Part shown: positions 45,801 through 56,918 of the stretch, piece after piece | Layout of the letters: each line of letters starts with the position of its first letter | Numbering within the stretch: the first letter of the stretch is position 1 | NCBI RefSeq assembly: GCF_040869045.1 | Contig: NC_090319.1 | Coordinates: 243,281,832-243,345,831 of the forward strand | Origin: Eurosta solidaginis | Lineage: Eukaryota; Arthropoda; Insecta; Diptera; Tephritidae | Direction of reading: 5' to 3' | Length of the DNA: 64,000 nt | Notes under the pieces: generated by a model | Databases searched by the model: none | The model's input: only the letters and a program-made list of their open reading frames with translations | Told to the model about the DNA's origin: nothing | Position numbers and translations under genes: made by a program

Positions 45801-47971
45801 ACCCGCTCACCAAATTTTATCAAGATATCTCAAAAATTTAGGGACTAGTTTGCATACAAACAGACAGACGGACAGACGGACAGACGGACATGGCTAAATC
45901 AACTCAGCTCTTCAACCTGATTATTTCGGTATACTTAATGGTGGGTCTATCTATTTTCCTTTAAGGACTTACAATTTTCGGTTTCGTGACGAAATTAATA
46001 TACCATTTCATTTTCATGAAAGGTATAAAAATAGGTAGGTAATCTGTGTGAGGATGCAAAGCTTCACGGTTTTTGTGGTCTGCATATAAAAACTATGACT
46101 ACGAATCACGTATTTCAAAAATATATGACGTAAACGTAACTATTTGATGAAATTTGATCAATTTTGAAGCTTCTAGCCGTAAAAAAGAGGTCAAAATGAC
46201 AGTTTATATGAAGTATATAATATATATACCACCGATCTCAATGATTTTTTCAGACATCAATATATGCTATACACGTAAGAATTTGGTGAAATTTGAAGCT
46301 TCTAGCTGTTAAAATGGGGCCGAAATCGTAAAAAAATATATATATACTATATATATATACTATATATACCATCATATATATATTATATATATCACCGATC
46401 GCTATGATTTTTTGACACAACAATGCATACTATATACGTAAGCAATCGGTGAAATTTGAAGCTTATAACTGTTAAAATGGGGTAGAAATTGCGAAAAGTT
46501 TCTTATCTGAACAATCGGTTGTATGAGATATATACTATATATACAACCGATCTCTATGATTTTTTCAGACAACAATATATGCTATATACGTAAGCAATCA
46601 GTGAAATTTGAAGCTTATAGCTGTTAAAATGGGGTAGAAATTGCGAAAAGTTTCTTATCTGAACAATCGGTTGTATGATATATATATTATATATACAACC
46701 GATCTCTATGATTTTTTCGGACAACAATATATGCTATATACGTAAGCAATCGGTGAAATTTGAAGCTTATAGCTGTTAAAATGGGGTAGAAATTGCGAAA
46801 AGTTTCTTATCTGAACAATCGGTTGTATGAGATATATACTATATATACAACCGATCTCTATGATTTTTTCAGACAACAATATATGCTATATGCGTAAGCA
46901 TTCGTTGAAATTTGAAGCCTCTAGCTCTTAAAATAGGGCAGTAATTACAAAAAGTTCCTTATCTGAACAATCGGTTGTGGGGGATATATACTATATATAC
47001 GACCCATCTCATAAATTTTTTCAGGCAACAATATGTGCAATATACGAAAGTATATGGTGAAGTTTGAAACTTTAATCTGTTAAATTGGGTAAGATATTAC
47101 AAAAATTCTCTTTTTCTGAAAAATCGGTTGTATGGAGGATATATGCTATAGTGGTCCGATCCGGTCGGTTCCGACAAATGTCTAATCGGACACCCAAATA
47201 CACCCGCTCACCAAATTTTATCAAGATATCTCAAAAATTGAGGGACTAGTTTGCATACAAACAGACAGACGGACAGACGGACAGACGGACATGGCTAAAT
47301 CAACTCAGCTCTTCAACCTGATTATTTCGGTATACTTAATGGTGGGTCTATCTATTTTCCTTTAAGGACTTACAATTTTCGGTTTCGTGACGAAATTAAT
47401 ATACCATTTCATTTTCATGAAAGGTATAAAAAGAAACCGGTTTTTGAAATATTTGTAACCATGTATTTGTACCAGAAAAAAAAATCACTGGAATGGGTGG
47501 TTACCGTGAGCCAAGTGAAATTTCATCGAAACTAAAAATATTTAAAAAAAAACAATAAGTTTATTCAAAACTAATAATAGTGTGAAAAATTTAATTGAAG
47601 TTCGTGTTTTCATGGGATATGCATGAAAGTCAGTTTTTATATTTTGATTTTGTCATATCCTATAAAAAAAAAAAAAAATGCAGTGTGTGTCTAAGGCTTT
47701 GTTGATACATGTTAATTTACTCTATTTCCAGAAAGATGGTTGAAACAGAAACAAGGGTTGGTGCTTATTTAATTAAAAATTTTTTTTCTATATCTACAAA
47801 TTTGAGTTATTTATTTACAAATTTTTTTATTTTTCTAGGCTAAAACTTATTTGAAACTCATTTTTTTTGGTACAATGAGGTGTATTACTTTAAAAATATA
47901 TTGGCGTTGAAATCTAATAAGGAGGGCAACTCGAAACTTGGCGAATATATGTGATTTTCCGTGGAATGCTC

Positions 47972-49130
47972 ATTATGTGTTCTTACAATCTACATAATAT
48001 GTACATACATATTACGATATATGCAAATTGCTTTATATCTGACACATCAAATGCATTAGTTTAATTGCATATATGTTCAGCGATCAAGTTAGTTCAGAGC
48101 GTTTATTTTGCCTCTATTTTAATTTTATGGAAATTGCTTTCTAAGACCCTTAGTTGCGCCATTTTATACATCATAGTTTCCATTGCAAGAAAATCTGTAT
48201 AATCATGGTAATATATTCCAATTCTAACCCCAAAAATTTATTGCGTACTCTTCTTTTACCTCTATTTCAAAGTATTACATATTTACTCACATTTATTGCG
48301 GCTCATTAGGGCGATAGCCTTAATTGGCAGGTAGAATGTTAATGCTCCTTCAGATACAGTAATATGTTGTTTATCTTACTGCTGCCGCTGTGCCGGAAAC
48401 TGGTTTATTTGTTATTATTCGCTGAGTTAGTGGCTGATGGGGTACTTTCGAATCAGGTAGCTAATAAACTTATGCAGACATACTACGTACATATATACAC
48501 ATCTAAACGCACACACTAGCATATTATATATATACAATATATGCATCAGGTGTTTGAATGTTGTTTTATAAATATTTTTGGAAGGTTGTAAGTATTTTAT
48601 ATTCATCAAACAATACAAGCTTAGACTTAGTTTTACCAACATGTTCTGATTCCCGAGAAACCATTCTTTTTGCCTTTAATTGCCATTGAGAATATGTACT
48701 TGGAAATATTTGCAACCAACTTGACCAAAATGTTATGCACTACAAGCCCCGGTGCAGGAAAAATAAGTAAATCATATATTTTTACACTTATATGGAGGTC
48801 GGAGGGGAATTTAGAACAACATTTTGGTGGAGAGGGTGGCTTTACTAACCGAAGGTCATCGACTGATGTGATGAGACAACATAAATCAAAATACTTTTAA
48901 AATTTTTCTAAAATGGGGTCAGTCGTATGCAGTGCTTTCCCAAATATTCACAGTCGGTTTATTTTAAAAAAACTTGAAGGCCGCGCATTATTGCATTATT
49001 GAAAGAGATGATCATTCTTTATCTACTACGCAAAACTATAATTATTATTTTGATTATTATTATTTTTGTTATTAATACTGATACTTTTAATATATTTTTG
49101 ACTATAATTATATATGTTATTATTATAGTT
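47972..49130. other. Intergenic stretch, nothing recognised
   Basis: AT-rich with microsatellite-like ATATATAC runs near 48490-48545. Two short open frames (48427-48642 minus, 48670-48900 plus) have no recognisable domain. Confidence 0.5.
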
Positions 49131-51334
49131 CTATAGGTGGACGCCATTTAGGGATATCGCCATAAAGTGGACCAGGGCTGACTCTAGAATTTGTTTGTAC
49201 GATATGGGTATCAAATGAAAGGTCTTAATGAGTATTTTAAAAGGGAGTGGGCCTTAGTTCTATAGGTGGACGCCTTTTCGAGATATCGCCATAAAGGTGA
49301 ACCAGGGGTGACTCTAGAATTTGTTTGTACGATATGGGTATCAAATGAAAGGTGTTAATGAGTATTTTAAAAGCGCGTGGGCCTTAGTTCTATAGGTGGA
49401 CCAGGGGTGACTCTAGAATTTGTTTGTACGATACGGGTATCAAATAAAAGGTGCTAATGAGTATTTTAAAAGAGAGTGGGCCCTAGTTCTATAGGTGGAC
49501 GCCTTTTCGAGATATCGTCATAAAGGTGAACCAGGGGTGACTCTAGAATTTGTTTGTACGATATGGGTATCAAATGAAAGGTGTTAATGAGTATTTTAAA
49601 AGTGCGTGGGCCTTAGTTCTATAGGTGGACCAGCGGTGACTCTAGAATTTGTTTGTACGATACGGGTATCAAATAAAAGGTGCTGATGAGTATTTTAAAA
49701 GAGAGTGGGCCCTAGTTCTATAGGTGGACGCCTTTTCGAGATATCGTTATAAAGGTGGACCAGGGGTGACTCCAGAATTTGTTTGTACGATATGGGTATC
49801 AAATGAAAGGTGATAATGAATATTTTAAAAGGGAGTGGGCCTTAGTTCTATAGGTGGACACCTTTTCCCGATATCGCCACAAAGGTGGACCAAGGGTGAC
49901 TCTATAATGTGTTTTTACGATATATGTATCAAATTAAAGGTATTAATGAGGGTTTTAAAAGGGAGTGGTGGTAGTTGTATATGTGAAGGCGTTTTCGAGA
50001 TATCGAACAAAATGTGGACCAGGGTGACCCAGAACATCTTGTGTCGGGTACCGCTAATTTATTTATATATGTAATACCACGAACAGTATTCCTGTCAAGA
50101 TTCCAAGGGCTTTTGATATCGCCCTGCAGAACTTTTTCATTTTCTTCTACTTAATATGGTAGGTGTCACACTCATTTTACAAAGCTTTTTTCTAAAGTTA
50201 AATTTTGCGTCAATAAACCAATCCAATTACCATGTTTCGTCCCTTTTTTCGTATTTGGTATAGAATTATGGCATCTTTTTAATTTTTCGTAATTTTCGAA
50301 ATCGAAAAAGTGCGCGTGGTCATTGTCGGATTTCGGCCATTTTTTACACCAATACAAAGTGAGTTCAGATAAATAAGTGTACTGAGTTTAGTAAAGATAT
50401 ATCGATTTTTGCTCAAGTTATGGTTTAACGGCCGAGCGGAAAGACAGACCGTCGACTGTGTATAAAAACTGGGCGCGGCTTCAACCGATTCTGCCCTTTT
50501 TCACAGAAAATAGTTATCGTCCCAGAATCTAAGCCCTACCCAATTTCACAAGGATTGGTAAATTTTTGTTCGACTTATGGCATTAAAAGTATCCTAGGCA
50601 AATTAAATGAAAAAGGGCGCCAATTTTGAAATTTTCTTTTATTTTTGTATTTTGGTGCACCATATCATTACTGGAGTTGAATGTTGACATAATTTACTTA
50701 TATACTGTAAAGATTTTAAATTTTTTGTTAATATTTGAATTAAAAACAATTTTTTTAAAGCGGGCGTGGTCGTTCTCCGATTTTACAAATTTTTATTAAG
50801 CATACATATAGTAATATGTGTAACGTTCTTGCCAAATCTCATCATGATATCTTCAACGACTGCCAAATTACCGCTTGCAAAACTTTTAAATGACCTTCTT
50901 TTAAAAGTGGGCGGTGCCACGCTCATTGTCCAAAATTTTACTAATTTTCTATTCTGCGTCATAAGTTCAACTCACCTACCAAGTTTCATCGCTTTATCCG
51001 TCTTTGGTAATGAATTATCGCACTTTTTGTGTTTTTCGAAATTTTCGAAATCGAAAAAGTGGGCGTGGTTATAGTCCGATTTCGTTCATTTTAAATAGCG
51101 ATCTGAGATGAGTGCCCAGGAACCTACATACCAAATTTCATCAAGATACCTAAAAATGTCCTTATCGTGTTAACGGACGGACGGACGGACATGGCTCAAT
51201 CAAATTTTTTTCGATACTGATGATTTTGATATATGGAAGTCTGTATCTATCTCGATTCCTTTATACCTGTACAACCAACCGTTATCCAATTAAAGTTATT
51301 ATACTTTGTGAGCTCTGCTCAACTGAGTATAAAA
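49131..51334 (-). mobile_element. HINE-1 copy D, 3'-truncated
   Basis: Reverse orientation. Satellite units run from 49131 to about 50030, then the unique core. The GTCC repeats lie at about 51172-51190 (as GGACGGACGG), and the 5' inverted repeat CTCAACTGAGTAT is at 51318-51330. The 3' hairpin end is missing. The satellite part contains a repeated dimer: a full unit plus one lacking the CGCCTTTTCGAGATATC block, with marker AAAGCGCGTGG at 49371 and AAAGTGCGTGG at 49600, spacing 229. Confidence 0.85.
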
Positions 51335-51344
51335 ATACTCGTAT

Positions 51345-51385
51345 TTGTGGTCCGATTTGGCTCACATTTGGAACAAATATTACAT
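51345..51385 (-). repeat. Segment related to the tandem repeat at 1-290
   Basis: The reverse complement reads GTTCCAAATGTGAGCCAAAT and CACAAATACGAG, matching 195-230 closely. It directly abuts the 5' end of HINE-1 copy D. Confidence 0.6.
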
Positions 51386-51630
51386 ATAGGCCACATCGAA
51401 ATACTTTGGAGTTCGAGGAGGGACAAGCATACGTGGTGCTGAGTCGAGTAAAGTTTTTGGAAGAATTATGTATTGTATGTATTTTTTTTTATGTATTGCG
51501 GACTTAGATTTTAACAAATTGTGAAGAAAGATCCCTTGTAATAATGAGTCACTAAATTAACTAAAAGTATGAGAAATATTAGGGAATTAAATAAAGACTG
51601 AGAACAAAAAATAATTTTAAAAAATTTTTT

Positions 51631-52017
51631 TAAGTTAAACGGTTTTATTGAAAACAGTACTAACAGTAAGTGATATTAATACTAAAAGCTATAAAATAAT
51701 TAGATTGGTCATAGGTACTAGTCATCGCACTCCTTACCAGTCTAGGGCGTTGACAGGCAATTAAATAAAAGCCTTGGACGCGTCAAATTTCTATTGATAG
51801 TCATAAGTAAGATCAACTGAACCTTAATCAGGCTATGCTATCCTTCACATTTTTAGAAATGTCCCGCACCCAACGCTTTTATTTAATGGTCCTATCAACG
51901 CCATAGATTGATGAGGAGTGCGATGACTATTACCTAGGACCTACCTAATTATTTTCAAGCTTTTAGTATTAATATTACTTAATGTAAGTATTATTTTCAA
52001 TAAAACCGTTTAACTTG
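51631..52017. mobile_element. 387-bp foldback MITE with possible 9-bp target duplication
   Basis: The arms are long inverted repeats: AAGTTAAACGGTTTTATTGA at the left against TCAATAAAACCGTTTAACTT at the right, continuing through AGTCATCGCACTCC and GGAGTGCGATGACT, so most of the element can fold back. It is flanked by AAATTTTTT at 51622-51630 and 52018-52026. Nine-base duplications are typical of MULE/MuDR elements, but the flank is low-complexity, so that assignment is tentative. Confidence 0.75.
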
Positions 52018-52026
52018 AAATTTTTT

Positions 52027-52103
52027 GTTTTTAATTATTTTATTTGTATTTATTTCTTATGTCCCTTGAAAGGAGCAAATGCTTTATGCACTAACCGGGT
52101 TGT
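52027..52103 (-). repeat. 3' end of the R1-like LINE, with left copy of a 17-bp target duplication
   Basis: AACAACCCGGTTAGTGC (minus strand) at 52087-52103 is repeated exactly at 56162-56178 on the other side of the PHD-finger LINE. The remaining sequence to 52027 would be the end of the 3' UTR of the interrupted host LINE. Confidence 0.65.
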
Positions 52104-55100
52104 TGTTGTTGTTGTTGTTGTAGCAATGCTCGCCCCACCTAATAGCCGCGACCGATCACAAATTGTCATCAATATCCTCTAACGGGAGTCCAAGGAAACT
52201 TGCCGTTTCAACAGGGGTGGACCATAAGGAAAGGGGTGTTAGAGACGTTGGTTCCACATTACAATTAAAGAGATGGTTGGTGTCATGTGGGGATACATTG
52301 CAAGCAGGGCATACATTTTGTATGTCGGGGTTGATTCTGGATAGGTAAGAGTTTAACCTGTTACAGTATCCAGAACGAAGTTGAGCAAGAGTGACACGCG
52401 TTTCCCTGGGGAGTATGCGTTCCTCTTCTGCGAGTTCTGGATATTTTTCTTCAAGTACTGGATTCACCGGGCAATTCCCGACATAAAGGTCCGACGCCTG
52501 TCTATGGAGTTCACCAAGGACCTGCTTGTGTTTTTCCGCCTCATACGGCTGGGTTCTCAGGTGCCGTATTTCCTCAAAATGCTTACGGAGATGACTCCTT
52601 AGGCCCCTAGGCGGTGCTGGTTCGTCAATCAGGTGTCTGTTGGGATGCCCAGGTTTCTGGGTATTCAACAGAAACTGTTTGGTCAGCATCTAATTTCTCT
52701 CCCTGATGGGGAGTATTCTCGCCTCATTATGCAGATGGTGTTCTGGGGACATAAGAAGACAGCCCGTGGCGATTATGAGAGCAGTATTTTGGCAGGCCTG
52801 TAGTTTCTTCCAGTGGGTGGTTTTTAGGCTTGGCGACCATATGGGTGACGCGTAGCACGTAATCGGCTGGCTAATTGCTTTGTATGTGGTCAAGAGCGTT
52901 TCTTTATCTTTTCCCCAGGTACTGCCAGCAAGGGATTTGAGGATTTTATTACGGCTCTGAATTCTTGGAACAATTGCGGTTGCGTGCGCACCAAAATGTA
53001 GATCCTGATCAAACGTCACACCCAAGATTTTGGGGTGTAGGACAGTCGGTAGCGTAGTGCCATCGACGTGGATGTTCAATATGGTCGACATTTGGGGCGT
53101 CCATGTCGTAAATAAGGTCGCGGAAGATTTAGTCGGTGACAATGACAGGTTTCGCGAGGCGAAAAAACTGGAGAGATCAGGGAGATAGCCGTTTATTTTA
53201 TTGCATAGCTCATCGATCTTTGGGCCTGGGCCTGTGGCCATTATTGTGCAGTCATCGGCGTAGGAAACGATTGTGACTCCTTCCGGTGGTGAAGGTAGCT
53301 TAGATATGTAGAAATTAAACAAAAGCGGGGATAGGACACCACCCTGTGGCACCCCTTGTTTAATTCTCCTTTGTTTTGATGTTTCGTTTCTGAATTGCAC
53401 CGATGCCTGCCGACCACCCAGATAATTTGCGGTCCACCTTTTAAGACATGGGTGAAGGGTAGACCCTTCCAGGTCTTCCAGTAACGAGCCATGGTTGACC
53501 GTATCAAAAGCTTTTGATAGGTCTAACGCTACGAGTACTGTTCTATGGTGGGGATATTGATTCAAACCGCAATTTATCTGGGTGCTAATGACATTTAGCG
53601 CGGAGGTAGTGCTATGGAGTTTTCTGAAGCCATGCTGATGAGGGGCTAGCTGCAAATGTGCTTGGAAATGAGGGAGCAAAATGGCTTCAAGCGTCTTTGC
53701 CACTGGCGATAGGAGAGATATCGGACGATATGACTCACCTACGTTAGCTGGTTTCCCAGGCTTTAGTAGCGGGACCACCTTGGCCATTTTCCATTTCTCG
53801 GGTATGACAAAGGTGGAAAGAGACAGGTTGAAGACATGCGCTAAATATTTGAAACCCTCTTTCCCTAGGTTTTTAAGCATCGGCATGGCTATGCCGTCTG
53901 GGCCCACTGCTTTGGATGGTTTAGTGCGACCAATGGCGTCCTCAACCTCTCTAGCGGTGACGGTAATTGGAGACGCGCTGAGTTTGTGTTTATGTGCACG
54001 TCTATTGGCTCTCCGTCTATCTTTGTCGACCGTAGGATGCATTATATATTGTCGGCAGAAAGCGCTCGCGCATTTTTTCGCATCCGACAGCACCTTATCG
54101 CCAAAGGCGATGGAAACTTTGTCTTTGTGCTTAGTCGGATTCGATAGGGACTTTACGGTGGACCAAAGTTTACCTACACCGGTAGAGAGGTTACAACCTC
54201 TTAGGTGCTCTTCCCATTTCGCCCGCTTGTGTTCGTCCACAAGCAATCTGATGCGTTGGTTTATATCCCTTATTTGGGGGTCGCCTGGATCAAGCTGTCT
54301 TATAAGGTCGCGTTCCCTCGCTAAGCTCACGGCCTCCGCCGGGAAGTGGGGCCGGATTTCGGGAATTCTCCCGGCGGGAATGAAATGTGCCGGGGCGGAT
54401 TCAATGACCTTACGGAAGGCACGCTCCCCTTGGCGGGCATCAGTCGGGATAGGGAGGGCAGCAAAGCTGCTGTCTGTTGCAGATTTATATTCTTCCCACT
54501 TTCCTTTTTTGAAGTTTATGAAAGTGCGTTTTTCGGTGACGATGAAGTCGGCGGTACGCTCGAACGAAATAAGTATGGGCAGGTGGTCGGATGCCAATGT
54601 TACCATCGGCTGCCAGTTGACGCAGTTTACGAGTTCTGCGCTCACGATTGAGATATCTGGCGAGCTATGACAGCTTCCTACCATACGTGTGGGGGCGTCT
54701 CCGTTAATTGTGCAGAACGTCGTTTCGTCTATTTGATCCGCCAACATCTCACCCCTACTGTCCGCCCGCAAGTTTGAATGCCATAGGTCGTGATGGGCAT
54801 TGAAATCGCCTAAGATAATGCGATTGTTGCCAGTGAGTAAGGCCTCGATATTAGGGCGGTATCCACTGGGGCAACAGGTGACAGGAGGGATGTAGATGTT
54901 GATGATTTCTAGATTTGCATCGCCTGACCGGACAGATAGGCCTTGACGTTCTAAGACATTGTCACTGCGGTCGACGCCAGGATCAAATATATGATATTGC
55001 ACAGAGTGGTGTATAATAAACGCGAGGCCGCCTCCATTTCCGCTCTCGTGGTCTTTCCTGTGGACATTATAACCAGAGCAGGTCTGCAATGCAGATCTTG

Positions 55101-56161
55101 CTGTGAGTTTAGTCTCTTGAATCGGAGCAATGCGGATGTTGTGCCGCTTCATGAAATCGACTATCTCCGTAATCTTCCCAGTTAGTCCATTACAGTTGAA
55201 CTGCAGAATTCTGAAGTGCATGAGGGGAGACGCCGCCACTATAGGGGTAAGTGAGGGGTGACTACGCCTAGGTTGTGGAAGGCCAGGACGCAATTGCTGT
55301 TGTGGCCTTGGGACTGGGCGCCCTTGGGCAAGCATTGGGGTACCCGGGTGATTTGGGTTTGCGACCTGGCAACATGGCGCGATGAAACCCGTTGAGGGGT
55401 TGCCGTCGCGGAGACCAGAACATCTAGGAAAGTGGCAACACCCAAGGCAGGAGCTGCATTGAGCGGATGTCCCAAACCTATATATTCTGTGCTGGCAGAC
55501 GGTGCAAACGGAGGCAGGGACTAAGAGTCTGTTTCCCTGACCTGCCCGATTGCTGCCAGAAAAGAGGGGAGGAGAAGAAGATGGGGGCAGGGGCTGATGC
55601 TCAGCATTGCTACCAGCTCTACTACGAAGGTAGTAGTTATGAGTGGTATCAGCTGTTTGAGTTGTTGGCGCCGTGGGGCGCGAGCAGCAGCGGGTACTTG
55701 TTGTGGCTTGCTGAGCAGCGAAGCTGCTGGAAGGTAGTGGGGATACGCTTAGGCGTAGACTACGGGACGCCCTTGGGCGTGAGCAGCAAGGAGCCACAAA
55801 AGATTTATAAAAGTTACGTGGACGTCGGGTTTTGGGATCAAGCCCAGAACAACCTGTCCGATGCAACCATCCCTTGCACGAGACACACTGAACAGAGTAT
55901 GACCGTCCTAAAAAGATTCTTTTCTGGCAAATGCAGCAAAACCATTTCTCAGGACCGGGGTGAGGAGACGGACCCGGATTGGGTTCGATACCTTCCCGGA
56001 GTAAGAGAATATGTAGCAGTCCTGCTGCAAGGAGCTGCTGGGAGGATGACAATTTGTGGGAGGGACGAAACAAATTAAATGGGGTCACACTGAAATGACA
56101 GTCCTTGGTTGGGAAAAATCCCGAGTCGCTCCGGTACATAGAACCGACTGCCTTGGGAAGC
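52104..56161 (-). mobile_element. Full-length LINE with PHD-like fingers (jockey/CR1 group)
   Basis: A 4.06-kb element flanked by an exact 17-bp duplication (52087-52103 and 56162-56178). On the minus strand it starts GCTTCCCAAGGCAGTCGG, has a very short leader, one long coding region and a ~50-base 3' UTR ending GCATTGCTACAACAACAACA. It inserted in the 3' UTR of an R1-like LINE. The tail is shared with SINE-2. One stop codon is the only coding defect that I see. Confidence 0.85.
52156..56139 (-). pseudogene. LINE polyprotein: 2A-like motif, two PHD-like fingers, endonuclease, RT; one amber stop
   Basis: About 1327 codons counted from the Met at 56137-56139. Residues 50-57 read GIEPNPGP, close to the 2A consensus DxExNPGP. 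Two Cys/His fingers follow: CCICQKRIFLGRSYSVQC near 68-97 and CTVCQHRIYRFGTSAQC near 212-240. The APE endonuclease begins about 307 (ILQFNCNGL, PIQETKL, ILGDFNAHH, ASDHLPI). RT motifs are HGFRKLHSTTSALN, ALDLSKAFDTVNH, QGVPQGGVLSPLLF and SYADDC (960-963), all intact. A TAG at 52690-52692 interrupts just before MLTKQFLLN; relatives usually have Glu there. The frame also reads 24 codons further upstream to 56211, but that part lies beyond the target duplication and belongs to the host LINE, so I prefer the internal Met. Confidence 0.85.
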
Positions 56162-56512
56162 GCACTAACCGGGTTGTTAACCCTCGGTGCTGTAGCAGCG
56201 AGCCTCTCCAAGTGCAGGACTCCCTTCTTCTCTTGATGAGCTACCCACTAGAAAGTAACCTCCCACGGCCTGCGCATTTTCCGCACCTGGGACCGCGTTT
56301 AGCATAACTTCGGGTACGGAAGCGCGATATGTAAGCAATTTTGCTACTTCCACATTATTGGGCTAAGCAACTATCTAGCCGTTAAGCGAGGAGAATATTC
56401 CTTGGATATCTGGTGACCATGTCCCATCTGTCACTTATGCAGGCCATCTTATGAATGGCACTGCCCGGGGATAGGTCGCCTAGGTTACTTCCACCCTTCT
56501 CCGTTGCTGTGC
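56162..56512 (-). pseudogene. R1-like LINE: end of coding region and 3' UTR
   Basis: On the minus strand about 56510-56385 reads ATEKGGSNLGDLSPGSAIHK then MACISDRWDMVTRY and a stop, similar to the extreme C-terminus of R1-type LINE proteins (the usual order is ...LSPENLV..ML...WN.V). About 220 bases of 3' UTR follow. The rest of the C-terminal region lies at 59950-60190, across a hAT insertion. Confidence 0.65.
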
Positions 56513-56918
56513 GCAGGGCCGTAGAGAGAAAATCCGAGCCCGGGACTAAGCAGTTTACGGGCCCCCTATAAAAAATCCACTAATACATTTGATTAACTTG
56601 AATTAAAGATGTCTCATTCATGAATCATTATTGATGGATTACATGAAAAAAAAAAAATGTTGCCACATCAACTAAATGATTTTTTGAGTAAGAGCTGACA
56701 ATAAAATTAGCACAGAATATTTACTATTTATACTATTTTATTGTAACGTAGAAATAAAATGCTCTTTTAGCAGCCATATATTCTTTCAAATAATCTGTTC
56801 TAGTTATTTGGTAACATTTTAATACATTTCTGATAAATTTAATGATGATTATACATTTTAATTATTCAATATAGAAAGTTCGGATATCAAAGAATGGCTT
56901 TACTTGCTTTTTTCGCTG

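Larger units (their letters stand above)
40077..47431 (-). mobile_element. HINE-2: tandem array of five DINE/Helentron-like units with one 3' end
   Basis: On the minus strand each unit starts TTTTTATACCTTTCATGAA and carries a GTCY microsatellite and ~152-bp satellite units. The five 5' starts are at 47427, 46026, 44776, 43374 and 41974 (unit lengths 1401, 1250, 1402, 1400 and a fifth unit enlarged by insertions). Only the last unit has a 3' end: inverted repeat ATACCTTTCATGAA (40121-40134 as seen on +), hairpin GTCTTCGGC-TGT-GCCGAAGAC and the terminus AACAAGTAAG (TTACTTGTT on the minus strand). Internal units stop about 180 bases short of this end. The 1250-bp unit is one 152-bp subrepeat shorter than its neighbours. 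Confidence 0.88.
39949..47971. mobile_element. Possible ~0.7-kb TIR element split by the HINE-2 array
   Basis: GGGGCATTCCACGG at 39949-39962 is mirrored by CCGTGGAATGCTC at 47959-47971, and both are followed inward by AAAATC (after an 11-base gap on the left). The HINE-2 array (40077-47431) would have inserted into it. Without the array the element is about 670 bp with no coding sequence. Target duplication not clear, so this is tentative. Confidence 0.5.

Noticed and set aside
41619..45848. Four near-identical 61-codon frames repeated at 1.25-1.4 kb intervals, as if a tandem gene family
   Set aside because: They start at TTG, lie in the HINE-2 unit, and the fifth copy (47064) has a stop at the fourth codon. 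The conservation reflects recent array duplication, not protein selection.
53681..54670. 329-codon plus-strand open frame
   Set aside because: It is antisense to the endonuclease-RT part of the PHD-finger LINE and has no domain of its own.
56140..56211. ATG at 56211 as the start of the PHD-finger LINE protein
   Set aside because: It lies beyond the 17-bp target duplication, in the 3' UTR of the host LINE.
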